Source: Panagrolaimus kolymaensis (Eukaryota; Nematoda; Chromadorea; Rhabditida; Panagrolaimidae). From it: a stretch of 64,000 nucleotides of DNA. Shown here piece by piece: positions 12,476 through 23,164 of this stretch. Under the pieces are notes generated by a model. It was not told where the DNA came from and searched no databases. It saw only the letters and a program-made list of their open reading frames with translations. The translations under genes and the position numbers were made by a program. How positions within the stretch are numbered: position 1 is the first letter of the stretch; the number at the start of each line of letters is the position of its first letter. Where the stretch lies: the NCBI GenBank assembly GCA_028622995.1, contig JAJQJQ010000014.1, positions 3,410,001 through 3,474,000 on the forward strand, given 5' to 3'.

Positions 12476-12654
12476 TTAGATAACAAAAGTTGTTTCTTGA
12501 GCTTTCCATTCTGGTGCCATATGCCCCAATCCTCGAATGGTTACAAATGTTACATTTTTATCATAAACAGTTGCAAAGCCTCCAACTTGTCCATTAACTT
12601 TAAAAGCATATTTTGGTTTTAGAAGTTTGTAACCAAGTTAGTTGGTAAATTGAG
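12476..12654 (-). pseudogene. serine carboxypeptidase (S10) fragment, second copy
   Basis: Identical second copy of the 11402-11580 fragment in the next tandem unit, with the same internal TAA at the equivalent site. It shows that the fragment was already dead before the duplication. Confidence 0.75.
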
Positions 12655-13068
12655 TGTCATAGGTGATTTTACTTTAACATTGCAGTTTGAATATCTAAAA
12701 TTTTATGCTTTAATATACTTTCAAGACTCCGCGGAAATAGAAATTGTTTTATCAGCTGCTTGTTTGTAGTGTTTATATATTGCAATAAAAAGCATAGTTT
12801 TCGGCATTTGTATATTTTTTTATAAAAACTTGTTCATTTATGAAAATAAAATTTTTTATCAGTTTTATTCTTAAATCTAATTAAAAACTTTAACAAAAAA
12901 ATTATGTAATACATATTTCCTAATTTTTTATTATCGAAAGCTTTTAACGAAATTTTACATAACAACTGCCTTAATTAAATCACTTTTAAAAGCATCTTAA
13001 AAATATTTTTAATATAAAATCCATTAGAGAACTTTTGAAAATATCATAAATCATTGAATTGAAAAAAA

Positions 13069-13327
13069 ATGAACTTTTTTGCTCTCATCTTCCTTCTCGT
13101 TGCCTCTTTTTTGGTTATTGGAAGTGAAGCTTTTTCAGACAAAAGATCTATTGTAAGTTTTTTTGTTGTGGAAAAAAAATAATGAAAACTATTTTTTTAA
13201 GGGACTTGGCAATAAGAACCAATACCAAGGAGTTTGTGAGGAAAAAGTTTGTCCAATTGGAACTAAATGCGTTGAACACAATATAGACGAACTTCACGCT
13301 CATATATGCATTAAAGTCAATAATTAA
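13069..13327 (+). CDS. small secreted cysteine peptide, copy C (diverged)
   Basis: Third member of the array, exons 13069-13152 and 13202-13327, 69 residues. The signal peptide differs from copies A and B by one residue (I to V). The mature exon is much changed around the four conserved cysteines: VCEEKVCPIGTKCVEHN replaces the SCKDKVCPIGTTCIVYN segment, and the NIT glycosylation site becomes NID. One valine codon before the intron is absent. Conserved leader with changed mature sequence suggests selection on the secreted part. Confidence 0.75.
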
Positions 13328-13964
13328 AAAATCACTGAAAAAATCATATACTTATGTTTTTTTTTTCGTTGTAAAATTTAAAGTAAAATTTTTATGGTTT
13401 TTCAATAAAAACTGCTCATTTTTGAAAATTAAAAAAATAATTCCACCAATTTTATTTTTGAACCCCAATTAAAAATTTTAACAAACAAAAATGATGATTT
13501 CCCTTAATAGATGTGCACAAACTCCATTCTCGCCTTCTCTCTTTCAAATAAAAATAATTGCTTTTAAACCAGTTCTTTTAGCGTGGAATAAAAAAAAAAT
13601 TCACTACAAAACATAAATAAAAAAAGATCAGAAAACACATAATTTTGAGGTGTATAAAAATATATCAATTATTTGGTGGTGGTTGTTGTTGTTGCAACAA
13701 AATAGTCGCATAAATTGACAAACTTTTTTTTATACTTTATTAGCTTTCTTGCTTATTTTTGTTTAGAAAATAAATATTAACATAAATAGGGAGAAAAATT
13801 TAGTAGAATCGAATCTGATTAAACTTTGTTGTTTTTATTAATTATTGTCAAAATTTGTCGGTCTTTAAAAGTTTTACCTTGCAAAATAAAATTCGATTTG
13901 CTTTTATTAATTTTGAGTTTTTTGTTGTTCTTTTTTTAATTTTTATTTTAAGGTAAAAAGAAAA

Positions 13965-14831
13965 ATGACGAAATTGGAGCTTATTTATTTTCCCATTAAT
14001 GGAAGATCAGGTGGGCAGCGATTATTATTAGATTATTTGAAAGTTCCATTCACCGATACTCATATCACAGATGAAGATTGGCCTAAATTTAAAGCGTGTA
14101 AGTTAATTCTGAGCTGAATTACTCAGTTTCTATGGGATCAAAAAAGAAATGCCTTATTTCATTTTTCAATATATTTCAGCGATGCCATTTCGACAACTTC
14201 CAGTTTTGGTTGTAAATGATGAAATAAAAATTTCTCAAACTATTGTAATTTATCGATATATTGGTGCTAAATTTGGCGCCATCGCTGAAACTCTTGAGGG
14301 ACAAGCAATTTGTGATGCATTTGGTGATCACATCAATGATTTTTTCACAAGAATTAGAGCTTTTTATATGTCAAAATTACAAAATTACCCTGAAGAAAAA
14401 GTTAGTTTTAACTATAGCCTTTTTTATGCTAATTTTTTTTTGTTTTTTTTTAGCAAACTGAATACATGAATGAATTTATAAAATTTTTTACTGAAAAGTT
14501 TGTTCCAGTTTTTAACAAGCAACTTTTAAAAAATGGCGGAAAGATTGTTGTTGGAAAAAAAGTATGTTTTTTGACTTTTTTAAAAATTGTTTGGCTAATT
14601 TTATATATATTTTTTTTGCAGATTACTTGGCTTGATTTCCTCCTTGCTGATGTTACTGATTTAACTTCAGTTCATGTCAAACCCGAAATTGAAAAGCTTT
14701 TTGAACCATTGAAAGCCCATCGAGATCATATTTTTGGTTTACCTGCTCTTGAAAAACGTTTAAAAGAGAGAGAAGAACTTAAAAATAACACCATTTATAA
14801 AGGTGATGCCTCTAATTATGAAGCAGCATAA
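13965..14831 (+). CDS. glutathione S-transferase, Sigma-like
   Basis: Cytosolic GST of the nematode Sigma-like type, conjugating glutathione to electrophiles. Exons are 13965-14097, 14180-14400, 14454-14561 and 14622-14831, about 223 residues with agreeing phases. The N-terminal thioredoxin-like half has Tyr8 in [14 protein letters not shown] at the position of the catalytic tyrosine and the glutathione-site stretch [12 protein letters not shown] followed by [15 protein letters not shown]. The helical C-terminal half contains [11 protein letters not shown], matching the usual N-capping motif region (T-x2-D). It is slightly longer than typical (about 205), with a hydrophilic tail. The glycine-rich GRSGGQR replaces the more common GRGE/GRAE, so substrate preference may differ. 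Confidence 0.88.
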
Positions 14832-15942
14832 AAGTATTTAACATTATTTGTTCTTTTAGCTTCTTGTAATTTTTTTATTTTTTTTATTTTTGAAATTACT
14901 TTTCTACATTGTGCGTGTATTGTAATCTGAGGTTAAAAACAATAAATTAAGAAAAATTAAAAAAATCATTTTTGTTCATTCTAATATAACAATTAATTTG
15001 AAACCATTTCTAGTAAATTTTTGGATTATTTTTGTTGCCTGTTTGCTTTTATTTTTAATCGGTGTTATAAAAATATCAAACTAACAGAAAACAGAATAAA
15101 ATTACAGCCAGTCCGCATTTTTTTTTTATTGTACATATTACTTTGACAATAAAAAAAGTGTTATCTTTTTTTCTTCATTTTTTTAAAGAAAAAAAAAGAG
15201 AATATTTTTGAGTTATTGATTTCTTTTTGAATATTTTAATTATATTTTTCTTTAAAACCTATTGAAAGAATTATTTTTAATGCCAATCTTTAGAACATTG
15301 TAAATTACGTAAAATTAAATAATTAAAATTATATTTAAATAAATTTAAGTAAGAAACAAATAAATTTTTTTCGTTAAATATCTCTTTTTACTGGATAGTT
15401 CGAAGTTCGAACGATCATAAAACAATCAAATTTTTTTTGTCATGAAACAATGGCACGGGGATCATACCAAAAAATGAAAAAAATAAAGTTAATTTTTTGA
15501 AGTTTTAATTATTATTCTTCTGGCAAATTTTTTTTATTAGTTTGCATTGATATTTATTTCAACTCATGTCAGTGGAACATAATCTTTGCCAATTTTCTCA
15601 ATCCTTAATAATTTCAAATCCACCATGAATTAAATATTTGTGAATATATTACAAGCAATAATAGACAATTTTTGAAAATTTTCGTAAGCTTTTGAATATT
15701 TTTTCAAAGTTTTGGTTGAAAATAATTTCTAATGAAAGAGACTTTTTGGTCTTCCTTTTTTTTATTCACTTCTTTCAATTTTAAATAACTAAAATTTAGT
15801 TTAATCCAAATTTATTTATCAAACAATCGTGTGTAGCAGTAATAAATAAAAAATATTTTAACAGCATCCTTGAAATTTAAAACAAAGACCAATTTTTTAA
15901 AAGCTTCAATCAAAATTATTTTACAATATTTTTCAACAAAAA
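14832..15942. other. intergenic
   Basis: About 1.1 kb of AT-rich sequence between convergent genes. An AATAAA-like polyadenylation signal for the GST occurs at about 14940. No other gene, RNA or repeat was recognised. Confidence 0.4.
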
Positions 15943-16087
15943 TTAATTGATGACCATTTCATTTTTTTCTATTACTTCTATATAAGCCACATATCCAGCA
16001 TTTGATGTATCACAAGTTAAAGAATTTCCAAAACATAAATCAATTTCAGTATTTGTAAATGTCATAATTTGTCCAATATGGGTGATG
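15943..16087 (-). CDS. duplicate terminal exon of the CUB-like gene
   Basis: An exon-like block preceded on the minus strand by an AAATTTAG acceptor. It encodes ITHIGQIMTFTNTEIDL, then a CDTSNAGYVAYIEVIE stretch, and stops. It parallels the terminal exon at 16861-16990 (INHIGQILIFTNMEIDF, CNTTSSGYLAYIEVIE), including reading phase. A 559-bp MITE lies between the two. It could be an alternative last exon or a leftover duplicate. Confidence 0.5.
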
Positions 16088-16225
16088 CTAAATTTTTCTT
16101 TACTGTATAGAGAATTTTGTATATTAACCTTTTTACACAAATGTAAAATTTCTACCCAAAAAATATAAAAAGTGATTTCCATGAATCAATGAAGAAAAAA
16201 ATAAGGAATTTATAATTATTTTAAT

Positions 16226-16784
16226 CACAGCGCTTTAAAAATCAGTCATAGGCGGAGTAGAAATGGACAAGCTCAATCGCGGTGAGAGATACAAATTAAG
16301 GCAATGGCAACGGGGAAATCAAAAGAAACCATGCATTTTTTGGATTTTTTAGTGGTTTTTTGAAGTTAACGACTAATTAAAAATTCCTGAATCCCTTTAA
16401 AAAAATTCTGATCCAAGCTTTTTCTAAGTTAGAATATTATCTATCTTCTCGTACAAGCAAATTTGAATTTCATCGAAAAATAAAAAAATTTTCTTAGCTT
16501 AACTTTTTGCAACTTTTGATGCAACAAATCTTCACCGAGGCACCTAAAAGCTCAGATTTTTTCGATGAAATCCATCGTGAGATTGTTTCTAAATATTTGG
16601 TAAACTTTTTAATAATAAAAAATAGTATTTGCATCTTCAAATTAGTAATTTTAGCGCCCATATAAAACTATCAATGTTGCTTTCATAAAAAAAATTATTG
16701 CTTTTGCCTTTGTTTGGCATTTTGGCAACATGCAAAAAGGAATCGTCTGCTTGGCCATTTCAAATACGTCGTTAAAGCGCTGTG
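16226..16784. mobile_element. MITE-like element, TIR CACAGCGCTTTAA
   Basis: Bounded by inverted repeats CACAGCGCTTTAA (16226-16238) and its reverse complement ending at 16784. It is flanked by direct TAAT repeats (16222-16225, 16785-16788), a plausible target duplication. It is 559 bp, carries no open frame, and is less AT-rich than its surroundings in places. Confidence 0.6.
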
Positions 16785-16860
16785 TAATGTGAAAAAAAAT
16801 ATTAGCATCGTTAGTTTGTTTTTTTACAAATAAAATTAGTTGAGCGACGACGACAACATT

Positions 16861-17872
16861 TCATTTTCTTTCTATTACTTCGATATAAGCCAAATATCCA
16901 GATGATGTAGTATTACAAATTACACCGGTTCTAAAATAAAAATCAATTTCCATATTTGTAAATATCAAAATTTGCCCAATATGATTGATACTGAAAGGTA
17001 AGAACATTAGTTTAAACAAATAAAAAATTTTCATTTATTTTATACAAACTTTTTTTTAGGGGAAAGTTAAAAAAGACCTTTTTTCTAAAATCAAAAAACA
17101 TACTTGTATTTTGTTGAATTGGCAAAAATGAAACTTTCCCAATTCTCATTGGGGATAAAATCTTGTATTGTTACTCTTAATCCTTCACTTGTTGCATTAT
17201 ATTTAGCAAACAACGCAAAAAGATTACACTGAGGAACTATGTATCCTTCATCACCATAACCATATGTCGAAACTAATGATTTCTCATAACCAATAAGATT
17301 AAATGCGGGTAAGCCATTATGAGAATTAGGTAAAAAATTAAAATCTAGTTTAATTGATGAACCGCTAGGAATTATAATTGAATATATTCTTGTATGAAAC
17401 ATAAAATATTTCCATTGTTGTGAAGTCGATGAGCTTAAAAAAGGCAGATATAAATAGAGAAATTTTAAATTTTAAACTGTCCTCAATTAAAAGAAAAAAA
17501 TGTAAGAATGAAAACCACAATTAAAAATAAATTTATATAAGTTAAACAAACTTGAATTTCTAAATAAATTTTTTATTTTCATAACCTGCATAAACTTTTA
17601 CAGATTCATTTTTGGCATGAGCCCATGCATTTGAAACAAATTGATTTGTTGCTATGTTAAGTGGATTGAACAAAATGTAAATAGTGCATGTGGTTTGTTT
17701 TTTTGCTATACCAACAATAGATGGATATGCTTCAGTAGATGAGGATAAGCCAAGATTATAAACACTTCTGGTAAAAATGCATCCATCATCAGCGTCTAAA
17801 GACATTATATATTAGTATAATCAATATACAAAAAAAGTAAGAAAACAAACAATTATAAAGTTTGAAAACCAT
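16861..17872 (-). CDS. secreted CUB-like protein, exon joins partly unresolved
   Basis: Three coding blocks on the minus strand. Block A is 17586-17805, block B 17104-17433 and block C 16861-16990; B to C joins in phase (AA/T). A to B does not: block A ends phase 1 while B needs phase 2, so a small exon is missed or a frameshift is present. A possible first exon with a hydrophobic leader (MVFKLYNCLFSYFF) begins at 17872 and splices in phase to block A. Block B reads QQWKYFMFHTRIYSIIIPSGSS, and block C ends FTNMEIDFYF...SSGYLAYIEVIE, resembling the end of CUB or nematode CUB-like domains where a sheet strand precedes SSGF.A.Y. Several potential N-glycosylation sites (NES, NAT, NTT) fit a secreted protein. 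The function is unknown; the CUB assignment is inference. Confidence 0.45.
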
Positions 17873-18079
17873 ATAAGTTTGTGAAATTGGTCCTGAGAAA
17901 TGTTTAATCATAGCTATTTTCTTTCTTTTTGTATCACATCGATAATTATTTTTGTCGGAAAAGCTAAAAACAGATATTTTGATTATATGTATTTAGAGAA
18001 AGGTTAAGGTTTTTTTAATCCAAAGATGGGCGATATTTTTCATATTAAAAAAGCCGATGTCGATTAATTTTTTTTTCAT

Positions 18080-18157
18080 CGATACCGAGACTCGAGACTT
18101 TGATCTCGAAAAAACTGTTCGATACTCGAGATTTCGATATTGAGAGTCTCGGTATCG
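18080..18157. repeat. GC-richer inverted repeat (hairpin)
   Basis: CGATACCGAGACTC (18080-18093) is repeated inverted at 18144-18157, with further TCGA-rich similarity inside (ctcgagactttgatctcga, gatactcgagatttcgata). It stands out against AT-rich surroundings. It may be part of a degenerate transposon, but outer borders were not found. Confidence 0.5.
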
Positions 18158-18279
18158 CCGAGCTCGAGCTATGTATCCAGAGGCTTCCTCTCCTCGATGT
18201 ATGAATGCAGCACATCCTGTGTAACGAATCCCATTACGCGCCATTATCTTTTTTCATTCGTTATACGATAACAATATTC

Positions 18280-18890
18280 CTACCAATTGCTTAAATCCAA
18301 GCGAAACGTTAAACTTTCGTTGTTATAGAATTCGAAATTTTTATTAACTTCATTGGCATTAATGCTTTTAGAAAATGGCAATAAGAATTTTTGGGAAAAC
18401 ATTGAATAGTCCTTCGAACCCTCTAGTTCCTAAATAAAAGCAACGCACGAAATGAAAAAAGGGATTTCTTTTTTCAAATTACCTTTATTTTCTTTACAAC
18501 CTGAAACACCTTTTCATATTGTGATTCGCGTTGAAAAATTAAAATGAAATCTATGATTTCTTTTTGAGCCATGAAAATGAATAAAATATTCTAAAAAATA
18601 ATAGAAATTTTTATTAGTAGGCTATTGTCAAAGGAGAGAAAAATTCAGAATATTCTTAAAATATTGTATGTTACTTACTTTTTGATGATACATTTTTTGA
18701 TCAAAGCTGGCTGACATCATTTTTAGATCTAAAATTAATAGAAAAATTAAAGAAACATTTATCCATATTCAAAAGTTTTACCTTCATCGATAGTTTCTAC
18801 GATTAATTGTTTTGAAAGAGTATTGACCGTAATTTTACATTCACCAAAATACCAAATTTTTTCATTTACATCCAACCGAATAAATTCCAT
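18280..18890 (-). CDS. small PH-like-domain protein, paralogous to the N-termini of two zinc-module genes
   Basis: Four exons join in phase: 18782-18890, 18679-18728, 18483-18590 and 18280-18429, giving 138 residues from MEFIRLDVNEKIWYFG to DLSNW. The individual exons are short, so they do not stand out as open frames, but every donor, acceptor and phase agrees. The domain matches the N-terminal regions of the genes starting at 59806 and 62265: a strand-rich stretch, then QKNILFIF, then FILIFQRES..YEKVFQVV. The 50-nt second exon occurs in all three genes with the same phases, and the 108-nt third exon occurs in one of them. Here no zinc module follows. The shape (strands, then a final helix with a conserved aromatic) recalls PH-like folds such as DCP1 or EVH1, by inference only. 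Function unknown. Confidence 0.6.
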
Positions 18891-19374
18891 TTTTTAGAGG
18901 AAATCTAAAAAACAAGAACTTAAAAAAAAATATATAATTTGAAAATTGGGCATGAGTTAAAAAACCCAACAAATAAACTATGTGAGCAAAATAAAATAAA
19001 AAAAGTGGCCAAGTGTGTTGTTTTTTTGATACGTCTGCTTTTTTTGGCATTTTTATTGATCAAATAAAATAATAGGGCAAAGCCCTATTTATTTCCAAAA
19101 AAATAGGTGCAAAAGTATGCCCTTTGAGTGAATCAATATTCATATTTCTTTGTTTTAAAGAGCAAAAGAAATTCCATGAACTCCATCAAAAATTTCTTAT
19201 AGTTGCATATCAACATATATGGTTTAATTTAATTATCAGTGATTATTCACTAATATAAAAGACCTCTCTGCGTTAAACTTATTTTTCTTTTTTGTAATAT
19301 TTGGTTATTAATTTCTTATTTTTTCCATGATTACTTAAAAATGTTTTTTTAACAGCCATATTTATGAATAAATA

Positions 19375-20132
19375 TTGTCATTCAAAACTTTGTTAAGTTC
19401 TACTTTTTTAATTACTCAAAGAACTGAAAATCAATTTTTAAAAACTTTCGCACTTTTTGTGAGTTATTTACCAGCGGTAATGGAAACCTCTTTGGCGATA
19501 GATCGATGCATAACAATTATATATCCAATGAAATATAGAAAGCAACATAAAAATAAAAAATTATTTAGTCGCGCTACAGCAATAATTTTAGTTTTGATTT
19601 TGTTTTTTGTCACGTGGATTACCGGGGTTTTTGATTTCATTCCAACTTTTACAAGCACAGAATGCTATTATATCGACTGCCTGAATTTGTCTCTCAAACG
19701 AAGATACACCTATGAAACCAAATGTATTTTATGTGGAATAAGTTTAATTTTTGGTATCATTCTCTTTTTATTATTCAAGTTTTACAATAAAAATTTAAAT
19801 AATATTTCTATGAAACGAATTAATAAAACATTGCTAATAATTATTTTTTCTTCGCTATTTTTTGATTTTGCTCCAATTTTTTTAAATCAATTTTTAACTA
19901 TGGCTAGTTTCTTGACATTTTTTCTTTGCTAGTTTTTTACAAAATTTTGTTACTTTTTTAGTTTAAAATAACGCCTCAACCATTGGGAGTTATGATAGGT
20001 CCATATCAAGGCACTCTAATGTTATTTAATAATACCATTTGTATTGGAATATATTATCGAGCAATAAAAAAATCATCCAAAGTTAATATTAATTCATCTC
20101 CTGGAATAACAACTTTACATTTTATTTTTTAA
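19375..20132 (+). pseudogene. partial 7TM chemoreceptor, 5' end missing
   Basis: The frame opens at about TM3 with METSLAIDRCITIIYPMKYR, a GPCR motif at the end of TM3, and runs through TM7 (MIGPYQGTLMLFNNTICIGI). Exon blocks are 19375-19902 and 19962-20132. The intron appears to begin GCTAGT (GC-AG) because the only phase-compatible join is after ATG at 19900-19902. No TM1-TM2 exon is seen upstream, and an in-frame TAA lies just before the block. It is either a 5'-truncated pseudogene or has an unrecognised distant first exon. The family is unclear (Srx, Srsx or Srbc-like), different from the Srh-like receptors elsewhere in the window. Confidence 0.55.
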
Positions 20133-20536
20133 TTGTATTAAACTCGTTTTTATTACTGTTTAAATTAAAAATAATTGTTTTTTGTTAAATAATTATCCAG
20201 CCAAGTCAATTTGTTGTTAGTCTTTATTTCTTGAATTTTTTTGACGATTTTGCCATTTTTCAATAATATTTACTAATACATAAAAGAAAATTGATATATA
20301 GTTGGTTTTTCGAGTCAACACAATATTTTTGTTGGCCTAAAAAAATTTCTGAAAAAACGTAATAAAATGTTTTTTGATGTCTAAAAATATTTGGATTTTT
20401 AATGAGCATATATGTTTCACATCGTTTACAATAATAATACATTTATTTAAATTACTCCTAAAAGAGTAGAAAAAAAAATATTATAAAAGCAGCTTGAACG
20501 CTTTTTTTTAAAAACCAAAAAACATTGAATCAAAAA

Positions 20537-20813
20537 ATGAACTTCTTCGCTTTCTTGTTTCTTCTTGTTGCCTCGTTTTTAATCATTGACAGTGAAGCTT
20601 TTGCTCGCAAAAGTCACGTAAGTTTTTTCTTTCTTAAATTATAAAAATCAAAAGTTATCATCAATAACAATTAAAAAAAAGTTTTTTTAGATTGAAGGCA
20701 AGGATAGTTGGAAGCCATGTACTACAGTAGAACAACAAAAATCATGTCCTCCAGGTGACTCGTGCGAAGTCAATGATGAAGGCGACATTCAATGTTCTGG
20801 AATAAAAAAATGA
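20537..20813 (+). CDS. small secreted cysteine peptide, copy D
   Basis: Same gene plan as the array at 10.9-13.3 kb: signal exon 20537-20617 (MNFFAFLFLLVASFLIIDS, then EAFARKSH) and mature exon 20691-20813, 67 residues in total, phase 0 intron. The mature part has four cysteines with CPPGDSC in the middle, the same C-P-x-G-x2-C core, but otherwise little similarity to copies A-C. It is acidic rather than basic. Shared leader and intron place it in the same family. Confidence 0.72.
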
Positions 20814-21365
20814 GTAGTCGTTTTACATTCATTTTTTGCAAAAATATTAATTTTTATCGGTTTAAATAAATTAATTTCAAGTTGATTCAACTAAAACAGT
20901 AAACAACTTCTTTAAACAGAGTTTATCACATTTTTTAATTTTTGTTAGCAATAAATAGAATATTCTTGAAAAGGTTCAAAGGTTAGAAGATTGAGTGGTA
21001 ATGGTTACTGCGAATATTCCATTATCGATTTTCAGAATTTATATATTGATAGAAAAAGGCGCGAAAACACATAAATTCTAGGTAAATATGCTGGCACTCC
21101 TTTACTTTATTACCTTTTATTTGGTACAAAAAGTGGCAAATACTCTTTTGTCAAGATATTTTTATGTTTAAATTTAAAGAAAAATATTTTTTCACACCGT
21201 AAAGGATCGCCTTTGTTGATTCATGATTACAACTTCAACCGCGTTTCAGCACTTGTCGTCGTAAAAAAAGGGGTGAAGAAGAAAATGCAAGGCTAAACGA
21301 TATTTTTCTTTTTCTTTATGGCTATTATAACATTCCAGCGCTCGTCTTAAAAAAACATTTTGTAG
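20814..21365. other. intergenic
   Basis: Between peptide copy D and the orphan mature exon. I searched for a leader exon resembling MNFFxxxFL and found none, so the following exon lacks a visible start. Confidence 0.4.
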
Positions 21366-21500
21366 GCTGGAAAGGATATACCAGAAGGATGGATACCATG
21401 TATCGGCGGAGATTTTGCGTGTCCCATCGAAGGCCAAGCTTGTTATTTCAATGTAAATAGCGGAGAAGCTCGTTGCTCAAGTAAAACGGAGCTCCAATAA
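21366..21500 (+). pseudogene. orphan mature exon of the cysteine-peptide family
   Basis: After a TTTTGTAG acceptor, an open block reads AGKDIPEGWIPC, with further cysteines in FACPIEGQACYF and EARCSS, ending TAA at 21498-21500. Spacing of the four cysteines parallels copy D (WKPC...SCPPGDSC...QC). No leader exon is present upstream, so it is probably a remnant or a donor exon. Confidence 0.55.
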
Positions 21501-21619
21501 CAATTATGCTATCAAAATTGATTCGATAAAATAAAAATAAAAAATTTAATAGTATATAATTTTTTTACATGCACATTAAGAATAAATTTTAAAAAACGAT
21601 ACAATATTAAAGTAGAAAA

Positions 21620-21693
21620 ATCAAAAATCACCCCTTCCAGATGACGCGTGCAAAATGAAAGATGAAGGCACACTTCAATGTTCTGGATTTTAA
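21620..21693 (+). pseudogene. degenerate fragment of copy D mature exon
   Basis: Nucleotide-level similarity to the 3' end of copy D's second exon (gatgaaggc...cttcaatgttctgga). In frame it reads LPDDACKMKDEGTLQCSGF, where the first CPP cysteine has become L. No acceptor or leader remains. Confidence 0.55.
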
Positions 21694-21974
21694 AAAAATT
21701 TGTCGTTTTTCATTTTGTTACAACAGACCTCTATACCGAAGTCAAAAGAACATATTTAGGCTCTTATTTAATTCATATGCATTGCCTAAATTCTTTTTTG
21801 CAAAATTTTCCAGAATTTTTAATGTGGAAATGCTTTTATCGTCATTATGCATAACAATAGTTTCAATTTGTTTAAAAAATATAACACATTTAAAAAATCA
21901 CTTATATAAAAGTGATTGACAAAATCTTTTTTTATATAAAAAATCATTCTCATTGAATCAAATTTAAGAAAAAA

Positions 21975-22245
21975 ATGAACTTTTTCACTGTCTTCTTCCT
22001 CTTTGTTGCTTCTTTTTTGGTTATTGGAAGTGAAGCTTTTGCACGTCTCAAACGTCAAGATATTGTAAGTTTGATTATTTCGAAAACCCAAAATTATTTC
22101 AATAATGGAATTTTAATAGGAATGTTACCCCTATGCTTGCAATGTTCTTTATCACTGTGGTGAAGGAACATATTGCACAATGATTATTTATGAAGGGAAA
22201 TGTCAACCTTTTTGTAAAGCTGGCAATTGCGAACCTGATTGTTAA
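21975..22245 (+). CDS. small secreted cysteine peptide, copy E (eight cysteines)
   Basis: Signal exon 21975-22064 (MNFFTVFFLFVASFLVIGS, then EAFARLKRQDI) is clearly the family leader. The mature exon, 22120-22245, begins ECYPYACNVLYHC and ends NCEPDC, with eight cysteines in about 41 residues. The frame is phase 0, as in all copies. The mature part has no detectable relation to the four-cysteine members beyond being compact and cysteine-rich, so the leader appears to be attached to a different cassette. A dibasic-like KR site lies before the mature part. The function is unknown; an antimicrobial or effector role would be inference. Confidence 0.72.
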
Positions 22246-23164
22246 GCTAACCATGGCTAAAAAAAGTTTGATTAACAGCATCACACAAATTTTTTTATTA
22301 AATTTATTATTTTAATTTAAAAAAAATTAAACTATTTTTTAAAAAAATGTTTGTTTAAATTTCCGAATAAAATATTAACCAAAAAAATATGGGTTTTTTT
22401 AAATAACAATTTTTCTCTCATTTTTTACACGAAATGATTCTACAGTATAAAAAAATTCAAAGGATCCTAATTTTTAATGAAAAATAATTAAAGCAAAACA
22501 CACACATCATCAACTTCCACCCTATTCCTTTTCTTTCATTCTTAACGAATGCAAATAATAATTTTTTTTATTGTTTAAACTTCATGGAATTTTCTTTGTT
22601 GCTATGCTACAAATAAAAAATACGTGCATAAAAGCATCCACGCAAGACCATGCTCATTTTTTCTTTTTTTGCCTTTTAGAATCATACGAAATTCCTTTTT
22701 CTTTTTTGTAAACAAAACATAAGACAAATAACCAAATCACAAAATTCTGCCAATTAATTTTTTCCCCGACGATACTTCGAATTTTTGGGTTTAATTCATT
22801 CAGTTAGTTAGTTAAATATATGTGTGTTTTATTTGTTGGTTTCCGAATTTCTATAGCGAATTTTTTTATGGAACAAAAAAGACGCGTAGGCTAGGTTAAA
22901 ACACTTTCTGCACATCCTTGAATGGAAATGGAGGTGTAGCATCAAATATCACTTCTTTTGTTTGAATTATTCTTTCAACAAAAACAAATAAAAAAATAAT
23001 TAAACGGGTGTTTAAATAAATTTTAAAATAATAATGTAGTTTGTGCTAAATTCCTTCGTAATAAATTCAGAGACTATAAAAGCAGCAAATAAAAACACGG
23101 TAAATCATAATTTTTTAAACAACCATCAACAAAAAAAATTGTTTGGTTTCATACAAAAAAAAAA
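22246..23164. other. intergenic
   Basis: AT-rich spacer of about 0.9 kb. No gene, RNA or repeat recognised. Confidence 0.4.

Larger units (their letters stand above)
10840..13068. repeat. tandem duplication, 1,074-bp unit
   Basis: Two consecutive units of 1,074 bp are identical as far as I can compare by eye. They start near 10840 and 11914, and a third unit starts near 12988 and diverges inside its peptide gene. Each complete unit holds a secreted peptide gene on the plus strand and a carboxypeptidase fragment on the minus strand. Corresponding start codons sit at 10921, 11995 and 13069, exactly 1,074 apart. Confidence 0.9.

Noticed and set aside
17993..18244. 83-residue minus-strand frame
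   Set aside because: It runs through an inverted repeat and has an arginine/serine-rich composition explained by that repeat; no domain.
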